From assembly GCA_030141605.1 (NCBI GenBank), contig JAQGDQ010000269.1, forward strand, positions 124,001 through 188,000: a stretch of 64,000 bases of DNA, given 5' to 3'. The position numbers and the translations under genes were made by a program. Positions 12,889 through 26,402 of the stretch are shown here, piece by piece (position 1 is the stretch's first letter; every line of letters begins with the position of its first letter). The notes under the pieces were generated by a model that was given only the letters and a program-made list of their open reading frames with translations, was not told the origin of the DNA and did not search any database. The DNA comes from Tubiluchus corallicola. Its lineage: Eukaryota > Priapulida > Priapulimorpha > Priapulimorphida > Tubiluchidae.

Positions 12889-14137
12889 GTGTGCCAGACA
12901 ATGTATTTGTGCACACTTGACAATGTCTCGAAGCCCAAGCTGCTGTAATACTAACAATTTTTACAGCGAGCTAGAACCTTACTAAGTTTATTTTTTTCTG
13001 TTCCCAAGCAAGATCCTACTAGTAAATCACTTTATGCACAGACTAATGCAGAGCTAAGTAAAGGCCATGTAAAACAACTGACCTGATGGCCTTGCTTTTC
13101 TCGCATGCCACGTGACGGTTGTAGTTAAGACGCGTTGCTATAGCACACGTGGACCTGCAGCAACTGCGCGTACGTACAACTGTGAAAAGGCTTATTAAGT
13201 GAAAAACGTAGGAACATGCGGTTTTGTAACATAATTGTGTTTTAGAATCTCATGCTGACAGCCATTCCACTTGAGCAAAACAATGCTCCAAGAGGTTGTG
13301 ATTGCTGGTAAATTTTGTCATACACTGATACCTGCTACTCATAGGGTCTTCTTGTCAAAGTTGGCATGCGTAGCAGTGTGCTAACACAAAATTTATCTAA
13401 ACGAATGGCCTTTTTTCAAAAATACTACTCGCCACGTTATATATTGCTCAATTATTCATTAAAGGCTTTGTTTATTTTGCTTAGCTAGTTCTCCAGTTAT
13501 TGAAATTATTAATTAATGCACCTTAAACCCATTAATTGTATTAAAAGGCAGATTTTATTATACTTTTACTGGATGTTATTATAGTATATTTTGTCTTCAA
13601 TATCTACATGCTATATCTTATAGATTGTACTATTTCATTTACAATGTTATTATGTTACATCTACAAAAACACAATTGCCCACTGTTTTCAAGGTAAATGC
13701 TGTTGTTTAATAGTATTAAATTTATGGTGCTATACTTCTTGCATTATTATACATATAAAAATTGTTTGTATACAAATTTATTATGCAACTTATTGCACTT
13801 TTCTTTACTATTATTACCCAGGAGCAAGATTTGTTTGGGAGCATACTGTCTTGAATACAAGCTCAGTTTAAAATTATGTTTAAGCAATTTAAATATCATC
13901 AGGTATGTGTTATGGTCCATCTATATCCCGCCTTCCTGCAGTATAGACATAATTTATGCATGTAATTTAAATTTTAAGTAGAAGCAGACAATGAAAACAG
14001 AGATAAAACAACCAGTCATGTCAAATTGTTTTATTATCGAGTTATTTTACTACTCTATCATGACTATGTGATACCTTTTATGCAAACCAGTTTTACTGCA
14101 CTATAACTGCGTACAGTTATTAATGTGTATAAATTGC

Positions 14138-14143
14138 AATAAA
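14138..14143 (+). terminator. Candidate ACE polyadenylation signal
   Basis: AATAAA about 1.25 kb downstream of the ACE stop codon, followed within 30 bases by a TGTGTTG-type GU-rich stretch. Placement on the ACE strand and ahead of the convergent LZTFL1 gene makes it a plausible 3' end. Other signals could be used. Confidence 0.35.
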
Positions 14144-14159
14144 TTGTCAAATGTGTTGA

Positions 14160-16272
14160 AATTCCTATTTTGTTTTGATCAGTAATAATGCATTTTGTTC
14201 AAATTTAGTCATTTTTAGGAAACAAAAATCGAGTAATATCATGCATGTACTTGTTTATTAAAGTAACACACAAATCAACGTCTACAAAGCTATAAAAATA
14301 ACACAAAAAATGACGTGGAATTAAAAGATGACTAGAATAGAAGACGATAATTAGATTTCAACCTACCACAACCTGTACTAGTTATTATATAGGCTTCAAA
14401 GTTATCTCAGCAAACATTTTAATTGTATTTTTTGTACTTTGTTGCTTTAATGCTAACAGTAGTAGGAATTCTATGCAGCACATCCAGACTAGTAAATTTT
14501 GTATCAGAGAGTTTTTTGCAAGTGTGCGCAGCGAATTCTGTTGGCAAGTTTTTGCAAACTCTAACGAGTTCACTCCAACAGTAAGCGCAAGCTGACCACT
14601 CAGCAAAACTCATGACAGAACTTGCAAAGCCATTCACACTTGCAAGTTAACTTTCAGAGAGAAAACTTGCTAGCCTGAATGCACTGTTAGAAAATGATTT
14701 TATTCTATTTTGTTTTAAGAAACATTTCAGCATCCAAAGTATAACCCTTTGTTCAGCAATTGCCTAAAACTCTCCAAACAAATACAAATACAACAGTATA
14801 ATACCGAGAGTTACCTATACGGTATAGTATAGAACATATCACAATATAATGGACGGTTGAATATAGTTGGAACTTGGATGGAATGTAAATAAAACAAATA
14901 CACTTTAGAAACACAAAATCATCTCACATTTCAATACAAGTCAAATTCATAAAAATGTTACATTGCTGCATTTTTCACAGGAACTAATATTTTTAAATTA
15001 CAACTATATCAAATGTCATGTTCTGACAGCAAGATGACTACCTGATACTTCTCCTAGGAGGCAAGGCTGGATTATTCAATAGGATAGTATAGACTGCAGC
15101 CTAGGGCCCCTCGAGTGTGGTAACATTTGGCAATAAATGGTAAAATGGTGGTATTTCCTAAAGAATATTTTTATTGACAAACAAAAAGATAGCTATCCTA
15201 GTTCATTTAAATAATTTGCAACGTTGCTTCAAGCTACGCGAATGTCTCTATAATATATCACGAGTAAAAAATATTCAAGACAGGTGCGGACGAGTTAGAT
15301 GGTGGCTCCATCAGAGAGGACCATAATTTCATTAGCTTGGGGCTCGTTCACAATCCGGCCCTGCTGAGAGGTTACAGAGGAAGAGAAGTCTATTCTAAAG
15401 TTTCAGACTCACATCTTGGTTGCACTGTACATGTGAGAAGAATGATCTCTTTCTTAAGGCATGAAATCTAGTTTATGAAATTACTATTATTATATCCACA
15501 GAGTGACACAGTAAACAATATGTAATGTAGAACAGAATTACATTCTGCTGCTGCGGCTAGAATAAAAAGGGGGAGCCGGAGCTACCAACTTGCTCAATTA
15601 CTGAAAAATGAGAGAAAGTGGATGCTGAGCAAAGTTTGCAATGAGAAGACTACTGATCTTGATCTTACTAAGATTACAACGGTTTGCGGGTTTCAAGTTT
15701 AAACTTTTTATGCCCATAAAATGTGTCTTGCTATGCACTATACAGCCCTTTGTAACACTATTAATACATGCAACACTCTCTTTGCTAGATTTAGACCAAT
15801 TTTTACATTGTGCAGGTCAGTTGGTGTGTTTGCACGTGGTTTATGAGCTGTATTCTGTTTTGGTGCCATTTTCACAGATCAGGGACTAATCCTGTAATTT
15901 TAATTTTAAATGGGTTGAGAAATTTCAAACACTGCACTGGGTATATTTTGTAAACAAGTGCAAATATAGTTTTAACTAGCAGATTGAGTTTAAATGTGCT
16001 TAACTGCATATATTTTAGTCAAGCTGAAATGAATGCAACTGTTTTATATGCGCGAGATTATATAATGCAATACTTCACTGTTGTCTGTTAATACATAAAA
16101 TGAATAATGCACAGTCGAAAACTCAGGCGGCCAATATCCAAACTGTCAATTTCAAAATTGAATAGCTACTCCAAATTTTACTCATTTCAGAAGCATTTGA
16201 AATAAGCAATAGACAAAATCGTTTTGTTGAGCAAGTTTCTGCATCCGGGTAGTAAGACAATGTGCCAAATAA
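14160..16272. other. Convergent intergenic region between ACE and LZTFL1
   Basis: No coding region is supported here. It holds a hAT-like element (15062-15363) and, at about 14490-14690, a stretch rich in GCAAGT/ACTTGC motifs. LZTFL1's 3' UTR must run leftward into this region. The 82-residue reading frame at 15641-15889 has no recognisable domain. Confidence 0.5.
15062..15363. mobile_element. hAT-like element, CAGGGCCGGATTA family, copy 1
   Basis: Ends are CAAGGCTGGATTA and, inverted, CAGGGCCGGATTGTG. Flanks CTAGGAGG and CTGAGAGG could be an eroded 8-bp duplication (6 of 8 match). The interior aligns over more than 100 bases, in reverse orientation, with the element at 57731-58054; both share TTTTTATTGACAAACAAAAA-like and TATATCACGAGTAAAAAAT-like blocks. 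Confidence 0.65.
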
Positions 16273-19200
16273 TCATTCAACTGGAATGTCATCCATCGGT
16301 TCGTATCTGCAAAAAATTAAGCAGTATTTGAAAATCCCCAATAAAATACTTTCTTGCCTTCAAAGCATACAAGGCTTTCTGGTAAAGTTTGTAGGGCTAG
16401 CACTAAAAACAGCAGAATAATAAAAAAGCAGCAGCAGCAGCCATTATTCATAGGCATAAAACAGGAAGTGTGGGGCGTGCAGTCAAACTATGATGCAGTG
16501 AATAAACTATTACCATTTTAAATTTGAAATTGTCAAAAATTATCTGTTCAAAATATCAGGGACAACTTTAGGGCACGTAAGCACACATACACACACTAGA
16601 AAAAAGGCTAATGTAACAGATAAAAGCTTCAGAGCAGTGTCAGAGTGCCCACATAAGTATTTAATTAATCAAAAATAACAATATGGTCCTTAGAAGGGCT
16701 AGAAAAGCTGTAATTGTTCTTGAAAGCGCATCTGATCGACAGCTCTCCCACAAGCATGAACTATTCAGGACTTATCACAACAGCTTACTAATCCTGGAAA
16801 GCTTGGACACATTGTTCTCAGATAAGAAAACGTTTTTATTATCTTAAGTCAAGCTTAGGTCAATCTGCAATGTAACGCAACTCACCTCAACTGACACGAA
16901 ACAGTCATAGACACACGCTCATGTCAACTGTGAAGGATCTCCAGTTACTGCACGCAACTAGGAAAATATGTTACCGTGAGTCGCAACACTGCTGAGGTCA
17001 ACGATGACTGAGCATACGCAAATAAAAAATATCTAAAAAAGATTCTGCTTTCCGCTAAAAGAGGCATATTGCTTATACCTTGCTGCATCGTTAACCCATT
17101 TCTGCCCAAATTTAGATCATACACAACGTAACTATTTTTCTAGTGAAACTTCGCTCCACTCATCTGCTGTTTTTACAAGAGACTCGGACCTCTGGGATGT
17201 CATGTTAAAAAATAAATGCTGGTTGGTCGTGCCCTGCCACGGAGTTCTGCTGAGTTGCAAACAATGCTCAGGTTACTGCAATCGATTGGAACTGTGTACT
17301 GTATGCCGCGAGTAGAACACGAGCTACTCTCTGGAATTGAGCTTCATTGCAATGCGTCATAAGCTGCTTGTTTACATCAACTGGAAATACTCGGAACTGG
17401 TACCATACCATATGCCGCCAGTTGCCGAGTATTCAGTTGCGCTGCATCACAAGGTCGACCTAAGCCTACCTCAAGAACTTCTGTTCTTAGATAAAAACTT
17501 TTTCTTCCAACAAATAAGTATCAAGTAAAATAAAAGTCAAAAATATCAAATAAATTGCCCAAATGCATACTTAGACAAGCGTTTCCTCAAGTCCTTCAGT
17601 TGAGTGTTTTTCTTCGACAACATTGTCTTCATGTTCATGTATGCTGCCGTCTTGCTGAATTTTTTTTCTAATTCCTGTAGCATTAATTAAAAAGCCTTTA
17701 AGCCTCAAATTCACAAGTCACTTTAGAAATGTGAATGTAAAGTAAGAATATGTGATCATCTGGGCATTTCGTGATCTAAAACTGGTAAGAAATTAAAATC
17801 TTTCTCAATCTAGCATTCACGACCATATTTGTGCCTCTGGCCTTAAGGCTGATTTTAACAATTTCAGCATTGTAACCAAAGCTGCAATTGGGACCTATAT
17901 TAATAAAAGAAAGTTTATCCAAGTACCCCAACAATCCTTTTCTTAATATGCAAAGTAGTTCAATTCCCTTTACAAACATCTAGTTATACTTTTACTGCAT
18001 ATCTTTGTTCTCTATAGGTCTGTTAGTTTATTACATACTTGGCTTCCTTGTAAATACATAATTAGCGAATAATTTCTGTACTGTAGACTCTGCCTCCAAA
18101 ACTGGTTGTTTGTTTCTGTAGTCGATCACTGAAGATGACTGCAGGCTGTATGGAAATGTTTGAAGACATGTTTTTTAACATTTTGTAACTTGAAGTATTA
18201 ATAAAAGAAAAGCAGTTTTCATCTAATAATGCTGTGAGTGACTTTATAAATTGTCCTTCTTTAGAAAAATTCAGTACAAAGAATGAATGAAAGAAATACT
18301 TATTGTTCATACAAGCATGATTGATTCTTAAATGTAAAGACTTATTTGCCGTAAACTTGTGAGGAATTTACTGAACTAAGCAAGTCAAATAAGTTTCGTT
18401 TGGACACAACAGAATGATCTGATGGTTGTTTTACAATGTTACCACATAAAGTTACATTGTTTACCACATAAAGTTCAAGTCTACAATAACTAACGCATCA
18501 AAGAATGTTGCAGTCCTGCTGTAAGGTAAATTTTTGAATTATGCGCACTACGAACCTAACCGCAAGACTTCATTGCACGTGGGCCTTTGCATCAGCCATT
18601 TTTATAGAATTCAAAAATGGCAGGTCTTACTCAAGTTGGATGGTTGTGTTGCGACCAACACCTAGTTCATTATCAAGGACATTCCTTTAAGATGAGCCAT
18701 TCAACCAGGAGAGGCATCTTAGCCACAGCTGAATTTCCTCCCTTTGCAAAGTAAAAGGCCAGACTCGGGACAGTGAATGAAACCGTCCAGAGGGGTGAGC
18801 AATCTGCATCAGAACGAATTCAAATCGAATAGAATTTTTGATTATCGAACTTGAGTGGCACCGAATTTCAAGATTGTGAATCCGAATAGAATTGGAATAT
18901 AGTTTTAAAATCACAAATAAAAAGCAGTCTTGCAAAAATCATGAGTATGGCTTGATTTTCTTCAGCAATGAAAACACCTACAATTTGTATAAAAACTGTA
19001 GACAGAAATCACAGTAAACTGTGCTGATTGCATGATGTTTAAAATGTTTTAGTGATAAAAAAGTGATGTGGATAAAGCAGTGAAATATTCACATCTATAA
19101 TTTTAGGTTCGAATCAATATTGAATTGAAAAAAACTTGTTTGAATCAGATTCAAACATTTGATGTGCACCTCTGCCACGCACTGGCCAGCCTCAGTGCTA

Positions 19201-22200
19201 TTCTTAACTTCAATCTCCAAGGCAATGCCAAGACCGTTGAGCCATGCAACTCGCCATTCAGAAGAAAAACCTTTATATTTCGATAAATCGTATTATTTCC
19301 TTTTTGTAGTGAAAAAACAAAATCGGTATCAAACAATTTATTATAGAACGACAGTTTTTCTTAGACACACTAACCTGCTCAGCCATTTCAAGGTGCTCTT
19401 GTACTTCGAGTAGCTTGTGTTTAGTTGTGATCAGATCCGATTCCATTGCTTGTTTGCCTGCTTCAGTTTGTTCAAGATTCTGAAACATTTTCACAATCTT
19501 AATTGTTCACGATCTTAAATTTTAGAGTAGGAACGAGACCATGAATATTTAAATTTGAAATCAGTCTTACTCAAAAGATATGAAATGTGAAAAAGTTGGA
19601 CATTTGGAAAGTTGGAAAAATGGGACGAGAGTGGATTTGAACCAGGGACTTGTCGCTTACATGATGAATGCCACGATAACTAGACTACTCTGCATATTTA
19701 CAGACCCAGACTCCAATTCAGCTTTTCACAATTCTCTTCTTACAGAAAAAATTTGTTTCAAACTTTATTAACCATGAATTCATTCAATAATTTGAGTCTT
19801 TTTATAGTCGGTTTACTTGCTGAGGAAATTAAAACTGACAAAATTAAAAACTATACAAATTCTGATTGTAATCACATTGGAAGTTTGCAGTTATGCACCT
19901 GTTTCATTTCAGCTTTGATAGTTGACATCTCAACAGTCAGTTTTTCAATATCTTCCGTTGGTATAACTGGCTGAAAATGAGAAATGTAGAAATAATATTA
20001 AAACATGTTAAATAAGGAATGGCCTTCATATTTTTTTAGTTATCACAATTTTTTTTTAAAAACTGTACAGAGATGATCACACACTTAGATGAGAAATCCA
20101 CTTAAATAAATGCAAAAAAAACAATTTTGAATTGGAAAGACTGAAAAATTTTGCATTCCTTTGGGACTCGAACCCAAGACCTTCCGATTTCCAGGCAGCT
20201 ATGCTAACTTATTTAACATATACACTGACATTGTTCTATGGAAGAATTGGTGGACATAAAATAATTTCTTAAGCTAGAGTTTCAGAGACTTTTCCATTTG
20301 CTAGAATTTATGCCTCTACAAAAAATAATTGATTTAGTGGCTTCCTGCTAAAGGTTAATTTTTAGTTAATGGCTCAAAGGGCTACAAATTGGCCCAATGG
20401 AGAAATCAGAAGTGAACAACTTCCATTAATAAAAAATCGCAAAATAAAGAAAAAGAAATGTCTAACCTTGTCATTGAGAATTATTTTCAAGTAAACTCCA
20501 TTTTAGGAATTTTTTACTTGTGTTTTTTCCCAAAAAATTATGTTTCTTCCTTTGAGGAAAAGAGAATTTATACCTGAACTTGAACCAACTTAGACAGCCC
20601 ATAATCATTGATGGTAGATGCCATAATTTCATTAGAGATTGTAAGAGTCATGCGCCCAGTCGACATGTTCCTTAAACTTACCAGCCCAATTTTTTAAAAT
20701 TTTGCCCAAACATAATGTTCAGGAAATGCCTGCAAAACACTTCACAAGATTTTGGAGCCCAATCAATAGCTCTTTAAATGAGAACAAATATATGACACTT
20801 TTAAAAATACCTCAACCAAGCTGAAGAACTAACATTGTTTACTGTTTCGTTTTCATGACCTTAACTGGGAAAGTTATAGAGCTTATAAGTCATTGTTGCT
20901 GCATCATTGGTTATCTTCTTTTACATCACAGCTGGGTGTATCTGTGTGCAAAATGTTTTAAATGCAACTTATGACGTTTGAAATGCATTTTAATTGACTA
21001 AAGGAATTATTGGACAGTGGTAGAGTCAGTTTGGTACGCACTACAGAGACTGAATGCAATGGAACAAATTATCGGTTTCAGTTATCTAATGTAAGTCATT
21101 TTCGAAAGCAGATTCGACATTTTCACCATACCCATAGTGCCTGACAGACTCTCTATGTTAACACTGACGTATGTGAATTGTCACTGTGTGATGCAATTTT
21201 AGCTACATAATTTCAAAATCCAATGCTCGTGTGATGGCTTCGCCTCCAAAAAACTAAGCCTACTTCTGCTACATTACGTATTTTAAAACACCTCCACTGC
21301 GCGACGCTTTTGAAAACGCAAACAGCTCATCAATAATCCACTTTACTCACAGCTTAGTGTCTGCTTAACTATTATTCTTAGCAATAGTCAAGCTGTATTC
21401 TTAGCTGTGTACTCAAATCAGTATTTTATCGTGAAAAATACCTTCTGGTTTCGTAGAGACAAGATTTCATTTTGAGACTTCTTCAGCTCACCAGCAAGTT
21501 GATTTTTCTCTGATAGAATAGCCGTCGTTTGAGATTCAAGAGTTTTCATTCTTTCCCGTAGCTTTTCATTCTCTTGCTTTAGTCTGTCAATTTCCTGTAA
21601 TGTGGATAATCAGCTCAATGTTTATTACTAGCTCTCATAATTCATTTGACTAGAGAACCAATAGAAATGTATAGTTGTCCCAATGAGATTGATATTCGTG
21701 AAAATTGGTGTAAAAAATGTAGTTTCTGCATCAAATTGGATTATATGTTTTCAAATCATTGTACAGTATCATAATTCTCTGGCTCATTGATTTAGTCATT
21801 GTAGAGTATCATAATTCTCTGGCTCATTGATTTAGTCATTGTAGAGTATCATAATTCTTTGGCTCATTGATTTAGTCATTGTAGAGTATCATAATTCTTT
21901 GACTCATTGATTTAGTCATTGTAGAGTATCATAATTCTTTGGCTCATTGATTTAGTCATTGTAGAGTATCATAATTCTTTGGCTCATTGATTTAGTCATT
22001 GTAGAGTATCATAATTCTCTGGCTCATTGATTTAGTCATTGTAGAGTATCATAATTCTCTGGCTCATTGATTTAGTCATTGTAAAGTATCATAATTCTTT
22101 GGCTCATTGATTTAGTCATTGTAGAGTATCATAATTCTTTGGCTCATTGATTTAGTCATTGTAGAGTATCACAATTCTCTGGCTCATTGATTTAGTCATT

Positions 22201-23115
22201 GTAGAGTATCATAATTCTTTGACACATTGATTTAGTCATTGTAGAGTATCACAATTCTCTGGCTCATTGATTTAGTCATTGTAGAGTATCATAATTCTCT
22301 GGCTCATTGATTTAGTCATTGTAAAGTATCATAATTCTTTGGCTCATTGATTTAGTCATTGTAGAGTATCATAATTCTTTGGCTCATTGATTTAGTCATT
22401 GTAGAGTATCACAATTCTCTGGCTCATTGATTTAGTCATTGTAGAGTATCATAATTCTTTGACACATTGGTTTAGTCATTGTAGAGTATCATAATTCTTT
22501 GACATATTGGTTTAGTCATTGCAGAATATCATGATTCTTTGGTACATTGGTTTATTTATTATACAGTATCACAATTCTATGATATATTGGTTTAGTTATT
22601 ATAGAGTATCACAATTCTTTATGGCAAATACAACTATCCAGAACAAGTGTCAATTTTATTATAAATGGACACGAAGCATCATTGTGAAGCATATGACCTT
22701 ATCCACATGAATAGAAAATAAGAAAACGTATTAGCGACTGCACGTGAATTTACTACTCAAAAACTAAACCACACCTACCATATTCAATAAAGCAACTCCA
22801 CCATCTTCATTCAGTGGTTCTAGTTTAGTCTTAGGTGTGAAGGAGGAATCAGCTTTGGACGAAAGCTGCTGAGCCTCAAAATCTTTTATCTGATCCAAAA
22901 GATCTCTAGAAAAATAAAAAATGTATTTCACTAATTAAAAAGAGCAAACAAGGTGAATCCTCATTAAAGCGGATGACAAACATCAGGGGTCTAGAGGTCT
23001 AGAAAATCTAAAGGGACACATTCAATGTAGAAATGATGATGATGATAAATCTTTATTGCACAATGAGCCTCTACTTTCAGGCAGGGGAAATTTGCACACC
23101 CATCTAAACTTTATG

Positions 23116-23149
<34 letters not shown>

Positions 23150-23202
23150 TAAAGTTTCATACATATGTGTGCGTGTGTGTGTGTGTGTGTTTGTGTTTGT
23201 GT

Positions 23203-23239
<37 letters not shown>

Positions 23240-26200
23240 CGTGCGTGCGTGTGTGTGTCACTTCAGAATATATATACAACGAAATATAGCGCTAACAAAA
23301 GCTAAAAGCAATTCAACGAGTAAAATTTAAGAAACAACTTAAGAATAAAATTTAATATCTTAACAATAAAATAACAATTTAAGAATATTATTTAAGAAAA
23401 ACAGAAGCTATTTAATATTTTTGTAGTAAATTACATTACAGTCATTTATGTTAATATTAGTTAAAAATGCTATTCAGAATAAATTCGTCATTTCCAAAAC
23501 TTACAAAGCTGTTAAACAACAAATAATTTCTGTACAGATAAAATTTCATTTACAAGTCCATTGCATGTAGAAAGTCAAAAAAAGCGTACGTAAATTTGGA
23601 TTCAGATTATTTTTACAGTAGTTTGAAGGGGCATTGGTAGGTTCTAAAGATAGGGGGAACAAGTACATGAAAAAGGTGCCATGACATATGAAACAATTAT
23701 ATGTTTGTCTATGCCATTACAAACAGTACCAGCGTGTGACAAAAATATATGATAAAAACTAGACTTGGAGCAATTTGATCCTTGGTTCAGTCAGTCAACC
23801 CTGTCAAATGAGTTGTGTAAATGCACGCTCATTTTAAAAACACGAGAGGCAGGTTTGTCAAATAAATTAATGATTCCAGAAAATTCTTCCAAGGCCGTTT
23901 GATTAAAAAAAATACAAAAAGATTCAACTGTTACCACTCAAGTGAACTAAAGAGTTAACAAAATTGTTGAAATGGTGCCAATTTTAAAAAAATGTGCTTG
24001 GGGGAGCAGTTGTTCCCCTTGCTCCGCTATTAGCTACGCCACTGGTAGCTTGGAGTATCCTTAGAAGACAACAAAAAACAAAATGCAAGTAGTGAAACAC
24101 ATGAAACATTTGCCTTATATGAGCCAAATATTATTAATTTCCAAACAAATACCTCTAGAACTCATCATTTCTATTTGTAAAATTTCCTGTGAATATGGCT
24201 TTATTTAAGGGCAATTTTCTTAACTGATGGAACCTAATACAGCCATAGGGAAAACCTGTTGCATTTAAACTTCCGTGAACACACATTAGCTAGGCCTGTA
24301 TCGATGCATCGTGGTGTCTTTTAAGACAATAGGTGTGCCACCAATGTGCACCCATATCATGATAATCTGAGTCAATGAAATTTAGCAAATTAGCATGAGC
24401 TTGACCATATGCTGATAAAAACGTTGTGAAGTAACTCAGAGAGTGTACAGTAGATACATGACAATCAGTGAAGTGAGCAGCAATTGTCTTAACACAGATG
24501 CTTCTTGCAGCCAAAGCGGTTAAAAACGTAAGGTGTTTAATCTGTAGTAGGCTAATTATGTTGTTTATAAATAAACTTGTGAAATGAGAAAAGTGAACAA
24601 GGAAATACACAAGCAACTTTTAAACCTAAAGTACTGATTTGTTTTGCTTTTCTTGTGGCTTACAATGCTAACTATAGCCTACACATTACACAAACTTGTA
24701 ATAAATATTAATCAAACAGTTTGTCGACTTATTTTAACATTTATAGTAAGTTATAAATGCTATAAAAACTGTTGATTGATAAAATATGTTCTGCATTTAT
24801 CATCAATGGCTTCATTTAGTTCTTTCTTTATAAAATCTGCAAACGATAACTCCGGTATATCAGGATACGTATCATATCGTGGCCTAGGTGTATCGTAACA
24901 GCTCTAATATTAGCTGTGAGAAGTAAAACATAATCATTTTAATTAAATGAAACGAAAACGAAAATGTTCAGAATTTTTGCAGTTTGAATTGGTAATGATT
25001 TGAGCAGAAATGGCCGAAATTTTTGCAACTAGAAGTAAAATTTTTGAAACTTTTAACAAAATATTTATACTTGTTTTCCAACTCTGATATGTCAGCCTGT
25101 AGCTTTAGGTGCCATTTCTCTGCCTGCTGGAAAAGTTGACGCAACAACAGGCTGTTAGTGTGTGCCATATTGATAAGTTCCACTTCGATCTCACCACGCA
25201 CGACTGCTGCTAGCCCGTCAAGCATTTCAGTAACTTCATCTATTGTGTAAGTGTTCTCAACAAGCCTAAAAACATGAACGATGTCTCAGCGACAGAAAAA
25301 CATGAGAAAAGCTGAAAAGTGCCTTACACAGAAAGAGAGCAACTAACTAACAACCAAACAGAGTGTATCTAGCAAAAGTACATCTCTTTCTGCATCATAA
25401 CTGCAAACAACATTGGAAACAATGACACCGAGGTCCAGCAGCTGGTGTAGTGGGCAGAAATAGGCTGTAGACAGTCTCAACTACCTGTAGAGATGTGGTG
25501 CCTCTTTTGAAACAATTAGTCTAATTAGTCATTAGTCATTTTCTAATTAGCTACTCTTTATGCTGCCAGGCTCGAGATATATTACTAAACAAACTCTGTA
25601 CTTTGTTAATTCCTTATAATATTAGAATTCACAATCTGTCAACAAATGAACTCGTGGCTTCTTCATGGCAATCAACATCTACATAGAACTGTTAAAATTC
25701 AAGTATTTAAACTTGTACAGAAATTTATATTTCTTACTAAGCATGTTGTATTAGTTTACATTGTTTACATAGTAATATTATCGTTCATATAGTCATACTG
25801 TAATGCTTCTACTGTTCATTTATTATCTGCGCTCTTCTAAGTGTTATGGTCCGTGGGCAAGATATAGATATAGACGTTTATATTTTCTTATATTGTCACA
25901 AATGTTCAATTTTACAAAATACTTTCACCAGTTGTTTAGTGGCAAGAATGTTTACCAGTTGCAATACTGTCTATTCAAGCCATATTTTCATCTCTATCAT
26001 ATTACAACAAAACTATGTTTAAACTAAATGTACGAAATGTTATAGTATAAAATTCATGTCACAGTACTCCCCAAAACAAAACAGCTGTCCAAGAATTGCT
26101 TTTACCTGCTTTCTTTCAGATCATTAAAGTTTCCATCAACTGCTTTCAGCTGCTGATTTCTTCGATATTTTGAAAATCGGATGTAATTCACAATTTGATC

Positions 26201-26402
26201 CTTGTGATGTGAATTAAGACCCAAATCAACCTAAAAAAATAAAGTAAAACTAAACCCTCACTATGACATAAGTTTTTACGACCTAAAATCCTACTCTCAT
26301 TATGAATCTTCAACTTTTGTATTATAAACTTACCGTAAAACTTGTTTTTTTTTATTATTTATTACTTCGTTGTCAGTGGTATTAAATTTGAAGAACTGCC
26401 AT
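16273..26402 (-). CDS. LZTFL1: Leucine zipper transcription factor-like 1 (BBSome regulator)
   Basis: In vertebrates LZTFL1 (BBS17) binds the BBSome in the cytoplasm and limits its ciliary entry. Coding exons in transcript order: 26106-26230, 25071-25265, 22779-22905, 21442-21594, 19899-19970, 19375-19479, 17571-17674 and 16273-16306. They give 304 residues, against about 300 in human. Matches include LGLNSHHKDQIVNYIRFSK and ELINMAHTNSLLLRQLF near the N-terminus. QAEKWHLKLQADISELE and EPLNEDGG follow. The C-terminal half is a Glu/Lys-rich coiled coil ending KDLRKRL and then KYEPMDDIPVE-stop. Phases agree at every junction. The first Met is uncertain. ATGGCA at 26397-26402 would give MAVDLGLN, like human MAELGLN, but its donor GTTCTT is weak. 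Introns hold a 40-bp satellite, SINE-like pieces and hAT elements. Confidence 0.93.
18792..19174. mobile_element. Diverged hAT-like MITE, GGGGTGAGCA-type ends
   Basis: Starts near GAGGGGTGAGCA and ends near TGTGCACCTC, with ATTCGAAT-type inner motifs as in the element at 8027-8419. The ends are eroded and no clear target duplication is left. It lies in the LZTFL1 intron between exons 19375-19479 and 17571-17674. Confidence 0.5.
19612..19700 (-). repeat. tRNA-derived SINE-like element
   Basis: On the minus strand a box-A-like TAGTCTAGTTATCG and a box-B-like GGTTCAAATCC are spaced as in a tRNA. The 3' part reads CTCGTCCCA followed by a T run that could end Pol III transcription. The acceptor stem does not form, so this looks like a SINE head rather than a working tRNA. 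Confidence 0.45.
20150..20225 (-). repeat. tRNA-derived SINE-like element, second type
   Basis: On the minus strand a perfect 5-bp T stem (TTGGG/CCCAA) encloses TTCGAGT, a strong box B. A box-A-like TAAGTTAGCATAG lies upstream and a T run downstream. The anticodon and acceptor arms are poor. It is in an LZTFL1 intron about 530 bases from the tRNA-like piece at 19612-19700 and differs from it in sequence. Confidence 0.45.
21756..22620. repeat. 40-bp satellite array, about 21.6 copies
   Basis: The unit is TCATTGTAGAGTATCATAAT followed by TCTCTGGCTCATTGATTTAG. Copies in the centre differ by one to three bases (CTCT/CTTT, ATAAT/ACAAT, GGCTC/GACAC, GTAGAG/GTAAAG), and the last four are more diverged. 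The variants repeat in the same order 240 bases apart. The array lies in the LZTFL1 intron between exons 22779-22905 and 21442-21594. Confidence 0.95.
23118..23258. repeat. AT and GT microsatellites
   Basis: An (AT)n run at about 23118-23146 is followed by a (GT)n tract with C interruptions to about 23258. A LINE-tail-like sequence in minus orientation (TTTATTGCACAATGAG) lies just upstream at about 23050. This is in the LZTFL1 intron next to exon 22779-22905. Confidence 0.85.
23626..24044. mobile_element. hAT-like element, GGCGTAGC family, copy 2
   Basis: The right end is TTAGCTACGCCACTG; the left end is eroded (AAGGGGCATTGGTAGG). Flanks GTAGTTTG and GTAGCTTG are an 8-bp duplication with one mismatch. 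The interior aligns with the copy at 45339-45934, sharing GCAATTTGATCC, AATGAGTTGTGTAA and GAGGCAGGTT in order. Confidence 0.75.

Noticed and set aside
13608-13981. Hydrophobic frames after the ACE stop, considered as a membrane-anchor exon
   Set aside because: AT-rich Tyr/Leu/Ile/Cys sequence with no matching splice site or similarity to ACE tails.
21756-22620. CRISPR array
   Set aside because: The 40-bp units are directly adjacent with no variable spacers, and the host DNA is an animal intron.
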